DNA of 64,000 bases from Spirulina subsalsa PCC 9445 (GTDB taxonomy: Bacteria; Cyanobacteriota; Cyanobacteriia; Cyanobacteriales; Spirulinaceae): assembly GCF_000314005.1 (NCBI RefSeq), contig NZ_JH980292.1:4871894-4935893 (forward strand). Reading direction: 5' to 3'. The position numbers were made by a program, and so were the translations under genes. Under the pieces are notes generated by a model. It saw only the letters and a list, made by a program, of their open reading frames with translations. It ran no database searches and was not told the origin of the DNA. Positions 16,538-25,179 of the stretch are shown here, one piece after another. How positions within the stretch are numbered: the first letter of the stretch is position 1; the number at the start of each line of letters is the position of its first letter.

Positions 16538-17698
16538 ATGCACCATCACCATATCGCTTGGCTGGGGAAAAAATCCCCGTTTTGTGGCAACGTCACCTAT
16601 GGTCGAGAAATCAGTAACGCCCTCCTAGAACGCGACCATCGGGTGAGTTTCCTCCACTTTGCCCAAGAGGAATCCCTCTCCGACAGTTGGGCGCATCATT
16701 CCGAGGTCGTGCTACCCTTCCTGTATAAATCCCAGATTTACACCATCCCTACCCTGAAGTCGAGTAAAGTATTAATGCGATCGCTCGCCGACCTCAAACC
16801 TGACCTCGTTCACGCCTCCCTCACCCTATCCCCCCTCGATTTCCGCCTACCGGAAATTTGCGCCGAATTAAACCTACCTCTGATTGCCACCTTTCACCCC
16901 CCCTTCGACAGCAAACTGCGCAATCTCAAATCTAGCGCCCAGTTTCTCACCTATCAGCTATACGCCCCCTGTTTAGCCAACTACGACCGGGTGATTGTCT
17001 TTTCCCAAGTCCAGAAAGACCTCCTCGTGCGTTTAGGAGTCCCTGACCCCAAAGTAGTCATCATCCCCAATGGTGTAGACGTGCAGAAATACTCCCCCGG
17101 CCCCTCCCGTTTTAAAACCCGACTAGGGGCCAAACGGTTATTTGTCTACATGGGACGCATCTCCACCGAGAAAAATGTAGAGGCCATGCTCAAAGCGTGG
17201 AAACTGGCGAATATGGGGCCGGATTGTAAATTAGTCATCGTGGGAGATGGCCCCCTCAGCACTGTGTTAAAACCCTTCTACACCCCAGAGGACGGCATTC
17301 TCTGGTATGGATTCGTTGCCGACGAGCAACAGCGCATTGAGATTTTACGCGCTGCCGATGCCTTTATTTTGCCCTCCTTAGTGGAAGGTTTATCCCTTTC
17401 CCTTCTAGAAGCGATGGCCTGCGGAGTGGCCTGCATTGCCACCGATGCCGGGGCCGATGCCGAAGTAATTGAAGACGGGGCCGGGGTCGTTATGAGTACC
17501 CAGGGCGTCACCACTCAGTTAAAAACCCTCCTCCCCCTCTTCCGGGACCAACCGGAATTAAGCGCATTACTGGGTCAAAAAGGCCGCAAACGGGTTTTAG
17601 AACGCTACACCCTCAGCCGCAATATTACCCAGTTAGAGCAACTCTATCAGGAGGTGTTAACGGAAACTCAGACCTTGACTTATACTCGCTGGGCTTAG
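16538..17698 (+). CDS. Glycosyltransferase family 4 (GT-B)
   Basis: This 386-residue GT-B fold enzyme has an N-terminal acceptor half (HHIAWLGKKSPFCGNVTYGREI, with ATFHPPFDSK) and a C-terminal nucleotide-sugar half. The latter shows LFVYMGRISTEKNVEAMLKAW, KLVIVGDGPL and the EX7E element in EGLSLSLLEAMACG. The N-terminus resembles the cyanobacterial digalactosyldiacylglycerol synthase group (DgdA), a recollection that needs a search. No membrane segment is seen. It is followed after 7 bp by the PLP decarboxylase gene. Confidence 0.88.
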   Translation: MHHHHIAWLGKKSPFCGNVTYGREISNALLERDHRVSFLHFAQEESLSDSWAHHSEVVLPFLYKSQIYTIPTLKSSKVLMRSLADLKPDLVHASLTLSPLDFRLPEICAELNLPLIATFHPPFDSKLRNLKSSAQFLTYQLYAPCLANYDRVIVFSQVQKDLLVRLGVPDPKVVIIPNGVDVQKYSPGPSRFKTRLGAKRLFVYMGRISTEKNVEAMLKAWKLANMGPDCKLVIVGDGPLSTVLKPFYTPEDGILWYGFVADEQQRIEILRAADAFILPSLVEGLSLSLLEAMACGVACIATDAGADAEVIEDGAGVVMSTQGVTTQLKTLLPLFRDQPELSALLGQKGRKRVLERYTLSRNITQLEQLYQEVLTETQTLTYTRWA

Positions 17699-17705
17699 TT
17701 TGCCA

Positions 17706-19073
17706 ATGGTTTTAGACGAGGCCAGTTTAGCATTACTCCAAACCGCCCTTAAACGCTTAAATAAGGGCTTTAACACCCTGCCTGATGTAGAACATGATCT
17801 TGACCTAGAAGCCGTCGAGAATGTGCTGCTAGAGGTGGCTGGACGAATGCAGGATAACTACCCCTATCCTCATCCATTGTATGCGGGACAAATGTTAAAA
17901 CCTCCCGCCCCTATAGCGCGTCTGGCCTATATGTTGTCTCTTTGGATTAACCCCAATAATCACGCGCTGGATGGGGGGAAAGCGAGTTCCGCCCTAGAGA
18001 AAGAGGCTGTAGCAGACTTGGCGAAAATGTTCGGTTGGGAGCGCCATTTAGGCCATTTATGCAGTGGGGGAACGGTGGCTAATTTAGAGGCTTTATGGGT
18101 CGCGAAAAACCTACATCCGAGTCAGAAAATTGTCGCATCTAACCAAGCCCATTATACTCATTCTCGCCTTTGTAGGGTTTTGGGGATTCCCTTTTTAGCC
18201 GTTCCCTGTAATTCTCGCGCTCAGATGGATGTAGGAGAGCTAAAACAGCTTTTGGAAACCGAAGAAATTGGGACGGTTGTTATTACTATGGGAACAACGG
18301 CTACGGGGTCGGTGGATCCATTAGCGGAAATTTTAGAGCTACAAAAAATCTACGGGTTTCGTCTTCATGCAGATGCTGCCTATGGGGGGTATTTTCGCTT
18401 AGTTGAAGATTTAGCCCCAGAGACGAAACAAGCCTTTGCGTGTCTTAATCAAGTGGATTCCATTGTCATTGACCCCCATAAGCACGGACTACAGCCCTAT
18501 GGGTGCGGTTGTGTGTTGTTTCAAGATCCAACGGTGGGGCGTTTTTATCACCATGATTCCCCCTATACTTATTTTAGTTCAGATGAGTTACATTTAGGAG
18601 AAATTAGCCTCGAATGTTCTAGACCGGGATCGTCTGCGGTGGCACTGTGGGCGACTCAGAGGTTATTTCCCCTAGTTCCGGGGGGGGAGTTTGCGCGAGG
18701 TTTAAATCAGTCTTGTCAAGCGGCTAAGATTTTGTTTAATAAGCTGCAACAGGACTCTCGCTTTAGAGTTGTTTTTTCACCGGAGTTAGATATTGTCGTT
18801 TGGGCAGTTTATGGGGGAACGGCGGGTCAGTCTTCTCGGTTAGCGCAAGAGATTTTTAAGGCCGCTGCACGGGAAAATCTACACCTCGCTTTAGCTAATT
18901 TACCTAGATATTTATTGGAGTCGCAGGGAGTGGTGATGGAGTGGGATCAAGACTCTATCACTTGTTTACGATCTTGTTTAATGAAACCGGAACATTTGGC
19001 TTGGATTGAGCCGATTTGGGCAATTTTAGATCGGGTGACGGATGCTGTTTTAAAGGATGAAGGGGGAAGTTAG
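17706..19073 (+). CDS. Pyridoxal-phosphate-dependent amino acid decarboxylase (group II)
   Basis: This 455-residue fold-type I enzyme has a PLP lysine predicted at Lys259 in IDPHKHGLQPYG. Other motifs are NYPYPHPLYAGQM, LCSGGTVANLEALW (phosphate cup), VITMGTTATGSVDP and LHADAAYGGYF. It belongs to the glutamate/tyrosine/aspartate decarboxylase superfamily. The substrate cannot be assigned; aromatic or acidic amino acids are the main options. The start is ATG 17706. The in-frame TTG at 17700 just after the upstream stop is less likely. The TAG stop is joined directly to a GGGGAACAGGGAACGGG repeat. Confidence 0.88.
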   Translation: MVLDEASLALLQTALKRLNKGFNTLPDVEHDLDLEAVENVLLEVAGRMQDNYPYPHPLYAGQMLKPPAPIARLAYMLSLWINPNNHALDGGKASSALEKEAVADLAKMFGWERHLGHLCSGGTVANLEALWVAKNLHPSQKIVASNQAHYTHSRLCRVLGIPFLAVPCNSRAQMDVGELKQLLETEEIGTVVITMGTTATGSVDPLAEILELQKIYGFRLHADAAYGGYFRLVEDLAPETKQAFACLNQVDSIVIDPHKHGLQPYGCGCVLFQDPTVGRFYHHDSPYTYFSSDELHLGEISLECSRPGSSAVALWATQRLFPLVPGGEFARGLNQSCQAAKILFNKLQQDSRFRVVFSPELDIVVWAVYGGTAGQSSRLAQEIFKAAARENLHLALANLPRYLLESQGVVMEWDQDSITCLRSCLMKPEHLAWIEPIWAILDRVTDAVLKDEGGS

Positions 19074-19666
19074 GGGAACAGGGAACGGGAAATAGAAGAA
19101 ATTCAGGCTTTTGATTCACTAACTTTCTTTGGTGTCTTCGATTGGTTCTTAAGTCTGTTGAATTGGGTCTGAGATTTTGTGATAAATCTTAACGGTTACG
19201 GCTCGGAGTTGATGTTCCTGAAAGACCAACATAGCAAGGCAAATTGAGCAAAGGCTACAGGCTAGATTAAGAAATGTTATGGCATTGAGCAACGATGGAG
19301 CCGGCTTCGTTAATTGGAAAGGATTTAAGATAAAATTAAGGAATAAGGCCTATGGATGAATCTCTCTGAGCGAGGAAAAATCTTTGCTTGAAAATCAGGG
19401 AGATAAAAGACCTCAATATTGGCTTCAGGATTCTTTTTTACCTATAACTGGGTAAGTCTTGGGGCATTTTTTGGGTTGCGTTGTCGCTATCCCTAATTGA
19501 AAAATTGGGTGAATCTGGGGGTATTTGTTGGGTTGTGCTGTCACGATGCTTAACCTAAAAACTAGGTGCGTCTTGGGGGGATTCGGACATTAGGGAACAT
19601 TGAAAAACGAGAACGATTAACTATTAATTATTTCTTCTGCACTTTTTGGTCATTTCTTAGGGTAAT
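19074..19666. other. Intergenic region with decayed repeats
   Basis: This 593-bp gap starts with GGGGAACAGGGAACGGG. At 19445-19575 it holds degenerate tandem units (about 60 bp; AACTGGGTAAGTCTTGGGG, AATTGGGTGAATCTGGGGG, AACTAGGTGCGTCTTGGGG). Within them, TTGGGTTGYGYTGTC is the inverse of the 40-bp palindromic repeat at 10499-10618. No gene was recognised. It must contain the promoter of the large kinase fusion gene. Confidence 0.6.
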
Positions 19667-22600
19667 ATGACGAACTTGACGAAAACATCCTCTGTGAACC
19701 CCCCCACTCTTAAGGGGTATACTATCCTTGAGTTATTATATTTAGGTTCTCGGACGGCTGTTTATCGGGGGGTGGAGGATGAGTCGCAGACTCCGGTAGT
19801 GATTAAGGTGTTGCGACGGGAATATCCGAGTTTTGGGGAGTTGGTACAGTTACGGAATCAATATGCGATCGCCCAAAATCTCCCGATTGCTGGTATTGTT
19901 CAACCCCTGCGCTTAGAATCCCTCGGAAATGGCTATGCTTTGGTGATGGAAGATGTGGGGGGAATCGCTTTAGGGGATTACTGTCAGCAAAAACGGTTAG
20001 GGGTGAGTGAGGTGTTAGACATTGCCATTCAAGTGGCCGAAATTCTCCATCATCTTCATCAACACCGCATTATTCATAAAGATATTAAACCCGCAAATCT
20101 GTTAATTCATCCTGAATCAAAAGAAATTAAATTAATTGATTTTAGTATTGCGTCTTTGTTGCCGAAAGAAACCCAAGAAATTCAAAGTCCCAATATTTTA
20201 GAAGGAACGTTAGCGTATATTGCACCGGAACAAACGGGACGCATGAATCGGGGAATTGATTATCGCACGGATTTTTATGGGTTGGGAGTAACTCTGTATG
20301 AATTACTGACGGGGAGGCTTCCCTTTACGGCTACCGATCCCCTAGAGTTAATTCACTACCATATTGCACAGCGGCCAACCCCAATCGAGGAGCTAAATCC
20401 GGCGGTTCCCTTGATGGTGGGTGCGATCGCCGCTAAACTGATGGCCAAGAATGCCGAAGATCGCTATCAAAGTGCCTTGGGGTTGAAATATGACCTTGAA
20501 GCGTGTTTAACCCAGTGGCAAACCTGCGGGGAAATTCAGGAGTTTTCCCTCGGCACTCGGGATTTAAGCGATCGCTTTCTCATCCCCGAAAAGCTCTATG
20601 GACGACAGGCAGAGGTTCAGACCCTTTTAGAAGCGTTTGATCGAGTCGCTCAAGGCACTGTAGAACTCATGCTTGTAGCAGGCTTTTCCGGTATTGGCAA
20701 AACGGCTGTTATCAATGAAGTTCATAAGCCCATTGTACGCCAACGGGGGTATTTTATCAAGGGTAAATTTGACCAATTTAATCGTCAGATTCCCCTCTCT
20801 GCTTTCATTCAAGCATTACAGGATTTAATGGGACAATTACTCTCTGAATCCGACAGTCAATTAGAGCAATGGAAAACTAAAATATTGTCAGCCTTGGGGG
20901 ACAATGGACAGGTTTTGATTGAAGTTTTACCCGAATTAGAACAAGTCATTGGTTCACAGCCTGAAGTAACAGAACTTTCAGGAACGGCCGCTCAAAATCG
21001 CTTTAATTTACTCTTTCAACAGTTCATTTCTGTTTTTACCACCTCAGAACATCCCCTCGTTTTATTCTTAGATGATTTACAATGGGCAGATCCAGCCTCT
21101 TTACAACTGATTAAGCTCCTAATGAATGAACAGGGGTATTTACTCTTATTAGGTGCATATCGGGACAATGAGGTATTCCCGAGTCATCCTTTTATCGTAA
21201 CCGTAGAAGAACTGAAAAAAGCCCAGAAAATCATACACACTTTAACCTTAGCACCCTTGAAATTTGAGAACGTCAATAATCTCGTCGCGGATACCCTTCA
21301 CTGTTCCCAAGATTTAGCCAAACCCCTGACCGAATTAATTAACCAAAAAACCCGAGGTAATCCCTTTTTTACCACCCAATTTATCAAAGCTCTCCACGAA
21401 GATCACTATATTTCCTTTAACTACGACCAACGTTATTGGCAATGTGATCTAGAACAAGTCCACACCTTATCTTTAACCAATAATGTCGTTGAGTTCATGG
21501 CGCTACAGTTGCAAAAACTACCTGAAACCAGCCAAGAAATTCTGAAACTTGCCGCTTGTGTCGGCAATCAATTTGATTTAAATACCTTGGCGATTGTATC
21601 TCAAAAAACGCCCCATGAGGTAGCACTTGCGCTGTGGCAAGTTTTGCGGGAAGGATTTGTTATTCCCACCAGTCGCATCTATAAGTTCTTTCAAGGAGAA
21701 CAGGATAAACAGATAGATTCTGGGGAATCAGTCAATCCCACCTATCGCTTTTTACATGATCGAGTTCAACAAGCCGCTTATTCTTTAATTCCTCGGGATC
21801 ACAAACAAGTGACTCACCTTAAAATTGGGGAACTGCTACAAGAGAATTTAACCGAAATTGAACGAGACGAAAAGCTATTTGATATTGTGGGTCATTTAAA
21901 TCTGGGTCAGGATTTAATAGAAGACTCAGACGGACGGGAAAAATTAGCTCGTTTTAATTTAGAAGCAGCCCAAAAAGCCCGCACATCAACCGCTTACAGC
22001 GCCGCTCTAGAGTTTGTCCAAATGGGGTTAAATTTATTAGATGAGCAAAGTTGGGAAACTCAATATGATTTAACCTTAAACCTCCATATTGTGGGGGCAG
22101 AAATTGCCTACTTAAATGGAAATTTAATCCAAATGGAGACGAGAATTGAAGCGGTTTTACACTCGACTCCAACCATATTAGATCGGGTGAAAGTTTATGA
22201 GATTAAGATTAATGCTCTCACCGCTCAAACTCGGATGTTAGATGCTGTTGACGTGGGTCGAAATGCCCTCGCACAATTAGGGATTGATTTACCCGAAGAA
22301 CCAGATGAGACTAAAATTAAGCAAGCTCTTCAGAGATTAGGCACGAAATTAGAAGGTCAAAAAATTGAGGATTTGGCGCATCTTCCCGCCATGACAGATC
22401 CTCAAATGAGTGCCGTAATGAAAGTATTAGGAATGTTGTTTGCGCCTATTTTTCAAGGGGCGACTCATTTAATGCCTTTACTGACTTGTGAAATGGTGAG
22501 TCTTTCCCTAGAATTTGGCAATGCTCCGGCCTCCATTATTGGTTATGTGGCTCATGGGATGATGCTTTGTGCCTTTTTGGGAGACGTGGAGTTAGGCTAC

Positions 22601-25081
22601 CGTTTTGGTCGCTTGGCTATGAGTTTGTTAGATAAACCCGAAAACCAGCCCTTTAAGTCTTGTATTTTGCTGTTATTTGGCAACTTTATTCATCATCATA
22701 AAGAGTCACTACCGGAAACCTTTCCTGTATTTAAGGAGGGAATGTTAGCGGGGATAGAAGTGGGAGATTTTGTCTATTATGGGTATAATGTCACGGTCAA
22801 CTTTTCCCATCATTTCTTTGCGGGAATGCCCCTTAATGATTGGCAAGGAGAAATGGAGGAATATTGTACCTTTTTGGAGAAAATTAAACAGTATTCTGGT
22901 TTAAACTATGTTAGAATGGAACAGGAAGTCATCCAGAATTTACTCAAGTTTAGTTCAACTCCAGAGGTCTTACAAGGAAATGCCTATGATGAGGGGGTGA
23001 TGTTAGAAAAACATCATCAAGAGCAGGAATTAACACCCATCGGTTTTCTCTATGTTTATAAGTTGCTTTTAGCCTATTTATTTGGACGCTATGACCAAGC
23101 GTTAGGGATTGTTGAGACGGTACAACCCTATATTATTGCTGTGACGGGAATGTTCCAAACTCCGGTTTTTCATTTCTATGCAGGCTTGACTTATTTACAA
23201 CAGTATGCAAGGCAAGAGGAAGGCGAACAACAAGGGATTTTAGAGCAAGTCCAGCACCATCAACAAATATTAACCCGGTGGGCTTATTTTGCGCCGATGA
23301 ATCATCAGCATAAGGTGGAGTTACTGGAGGCGGAAAAATGCCGGGTTTTGGGCAATAAAGCGGGGGCGATTGAGGGGTATGATCGGGCGATCGCACAAGC
23401 TCAAACTAATGGCTACCTGCACGAGGCCGCACTAGGCAATGAACTAGCGGCGGAATTTTATCTCGATTGGGGGAAAGAGGCGATCGCTCAAACCTACCTG
23501 ACCCAAGCCTACTATAGTTATGTTCACTGGGGAGCAACGGCTAAAGTCGAACAGTTAGAGCAATGTTACCCCAGTTTGTTAGCCCCCATCTTACAAACCG
23601 TTCAGAGTCCCCTCTCAGCCACCGAAACCGTCTTTAGTACGACTCCTTTCTCTCACTTACCCACCCTAGGAGAACAGACTTCCACCTCCACCAGTATGGC
23701 TCAAACCCTTGATCTGACAACGGTTTTAAAGGCCTCTCAAACCCTATCCAGTGAGATTGAATTAGAGCAACTCCTCAGTACCCTTCTTCAAACGGTGCTA
23801 GAAAACGCGGGAGCCGATAAAGGGGTGTTATTAATGCCCCATGAGTCGAAATGGTATGTTGAAGGGGTGGCTCAATTGGGAGAATCTGCACGGGTGACAC
23901 CTGTTCCCTTCGCTCAGAGTGTAGATGTTCCCCATCGTTTAATCCATAGTATTAAACGCAGTCTACAACCGACGGTGATTATGGATGCCACGGCTGACCC
24001 CAGTTTAGCGACCGATGCCTATATTCTCCAACAGCAGCCGAAGAGTGTGTTATGTACTCCCATTTTGCATCAAGGGAAACTGGTGGCCATCTTGTACTTA
24101 GAGAATCGTCTCACCGTTGGGGTCTTTACAGGCGATCGCGTGGAACTTCTGCGTTTCCTGTGTACCCAAGCCGCCATTAGCTTAGAAAACGCTCGTCTCT
24201 ATCAACAAGCACAACAGGCCTTAAAAGACTTACAAGAGGCACAATTACAGATGGTGCAAAGTGAGAAAATGTCTGCACTAGGAAATTTAGTCGCTGGGAT
24301 TGCCCACGAAATCAACAATCCTCTGGGGTTTATCTTAGGGAATGTCAAAGAAGCGATCGCCAACTTTACCGACATTAGCGACTATTTGCGACTCTATCAA
24401 GAAAAATACCCCCCAGAGGACGAGGCCATTAAAGCCAAGGGGGAAGAGGTAGAAATTGACTATTTACTGGAGGATTTCCCCAATTTATTGGCTTCAATGG
24501 TGACCGGGTGCGATCGCATACAAGAAATCAGCACCAGTTTACGCATTTTCTCCCGCGCTGATCATCAGAAAAAAATTCCCTTTAATCTCCATGACGGCCT
24601 CAATAGTACCCTCCTCATCCTCAAACATCGCCTCAAAGCCAACGCCTCTCGCCCCGCCATTGAAGTGATCCAAAACTACGGTCAAATCCCCCCCATTCGC
24701 TGTTTTCCCGGGGAATTAAACCAAGTGTTTATGAACATCTTAGCCAACGCCATTGATGCCCTAGAAGAAAATAGCCACAACAAAACCTTTGCCCAAATGG
24801 TCGCCCATCCCAATCAAATCATCATTCACACCACCCAACTAAACCACACCGTAAAGATTGCCATAGCCGACAATGGTCAAGGCATTGACGAAAGCGTAAA
24901 ACCCCAAATCTTTAACCATTTATTCACCACCAAAGCCGTCGGCAAAGGAACAGGTTTAGGTTTAGCCATTGCCCGTCAAATTGTAGTAGAAAAACATCAA
25001 GGAGAGATCACCGTTAACTCCCAACCCGGTAAAGGAACAGAGTTTATCATTACCTTACCTTTTGATCCTGAACCGAAATAG
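19667..25081 (+). CDS. Ser/Thr kinase - AAA ATPase - GAF - His kinase fusion
   Basis: This 1804-residue cytoplasmic signalling protein has four parts. The Ser/Thr kinase (about 15-280) has VVIKVL, catalytic HKD at 137-139, DFS instead of DFG, and GTLAYIAPEQTGR. The NACHT/AAA-like ATPase (about 310-600) has Walker A GFSGIGKT with Lys345 and Walker B VLFLDDLQWAD. A long helical TPR-like region (about 700-1330) precedes a GAF domain (about 1380-1520). The His kinase has phospho-acceptor His1547 in GIAHEINNP and a HATPase domain with DNGQGID and GTGLGLAIA. It is a known cyanobacterial architecture (trifunctional kinase). The signal is unknown and there is no receiver domain in the chain. Confidence 0.93.
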   Translation: MTNLTKTSSVNPPTLKGYTILELLYLGSRTAVYRGVEDESQTPVVIKVLRREYPSFGELVQLRNQYAIAQNLPIAGIVQPLRLESLGNGYALVMEDVGGIALGDYCQQKRLGVSEVLDIAIQVAEILHHLHQHRIIHKDIKPANLLIHPESKEIKLIDFSIASLLPKETQEIQSPNILEGTLAYIAPEQTGRMNRGIDYRTDFYGLGVTLYELLTGRLPFTATDPLELIHYHIAQRPTPIEELNPAVPLMVGAIAAKLMAKNAEDRYQSALGLKYDLEACLTQWQTCGEIQEFSLGTRDLSDRFLIPEKLYGRQAEVQTLLEAFDRVAQGTVELMLVAGFSGIGKTAVINEVHKPIVRQRGYFIKGKFDQFNRQIPLSAFIQALQDLMGQLLSESDSQLEQWKTKILSALGDNGQVLIEVLPELEQVIGSQPEVTELSGTAAQNRFNLLFQQFISVFTTSEHPLVLFLDDLQWADPASLQLIKLLMNEQGYLLLLGAYRDNEVFPSHPFIVTVEELKKAQKIIHTLTLAPLKFENVNNLVADTLHCSQDLAKPLTELINQKTRGNPFFTTQFIKALHEDHYISFNYDQRYWQCDLEQVHTLSLTNNVVEFMALQLQKLPETSQEILKLAACVGNQFDLNTLAIVSQKTPHEVALALWQVLREGFVIPTSRIYKFFQGEQDKQIDSGESVNPTYRFLHDRVQQAAYSLIPRDHKQVTHLKIGELLQENLTEIERDEKLFDIVGHLNLGQDLIEDSDGREKLARFNLEAAQKARTSTAYSAALEFVQMGLNLLDEQSWETQYDLTLNLHIVGAEIAYLNGNLIQMETRIEAVLHSTPTILDRVKVYEIKINALTAQTRMLDAVDVGRNALAQLGIDLPEEPDETKIKQALQRLGTKLEGQKIEDLAHLPAMTDPQMSAVMKVLGMLFAPIFQGATHLMPLLTCEMVSLSLEFGNAPASIIGYVAHGMMLCAFLGDVELGYRFGRLAMSLLDKPENQPFKSCILLLFGNFIHHHKESLPETFPVFKEGMLAGIEVGDFVYYGYNVTVNFSHHFFAGMPLNDWQGEMEEYCTFLEKIKQYSGLNYVRMEQEVIQNLLKFSSTPEVLQGNAYDEGVMLEKHHQEQELTPIGFLYVYKLLLAYLFGRYDQALGIVETVQPYIIAVTGMFQTPVFHFYAGLTYLQQYARQEEGEQQGILEQVQHHQQILTRWAYFAPMNHQHKVELLEAEKCRVLGNKAGAIEGYDRAIAQAQTNGYLHEAALGNELAAEFYLDWGKEAIAQTYLTQAYYSYVHWGATAKVEQLEQCYPSLLAPILQTVQSPLSATETVFSTTPFSHLPTLGEQTSTSTSMAQTLDLTTVLKASQTLSSEIELEQLLSTLLQTVLENAGADKGVLLMPHESKWYVEGVAQLGESARVTPVPFAQSVDVPHRLIHSIKRSLQPTVIMDATADPSLATDAYILQQQPKSVLCTPILHQGKLVAILYLENRLTVGVFTGDRVELLRFLCTQAAISLENARLYQQAQQALKDLQEAQLQMVQSEKMSALGNLVAGIAHEINNPLGFILGNVKEAIANFTDISDYLRLYQEKYPPEDEAIKAKGEEVEIDYLLEDFPNLLASMVTGCDRIQEISTSLRIFSRADHQKKIPFNLHDGLNSTLLILKHRLKANASRPAIEVIQNYGQIPPIRCFPGELNQVFMNILANAIDALEENSHNKTFAQMVAHPNQIIIHTTQLNHTVKIAIADNGQGIDESVKPQIFNHLFTTKAVGKGTGLGLAIARQIVVEKHQGEITVNSQPGKGTEFIITLPFDPEPK

Positions 25082-25083
25082 GA

Positions 25084-25169
25084 AATAGGGGGAATAATAA
25101 TTGATCAAAACTAGGGAACAGGTAATACTAATTGACTCCCTAATTTTTAATCACTATTCACCCCCTATT
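25084..25169. terminator. Inverted repeat between convergent genes
   Basis: AATAGGGGG (25084) and CCCCCTATT (25161) form the outer arms, with further partial pairing of AATAATAATTGAT with ATCACTATT inside. It lies between the convergent kinase genes and could end transcription in both directions. The stem is long and interrupted, so the call is tentative. Confidence 0.35.
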
Positions 25170-25179
25170 GTAAAGGTGT

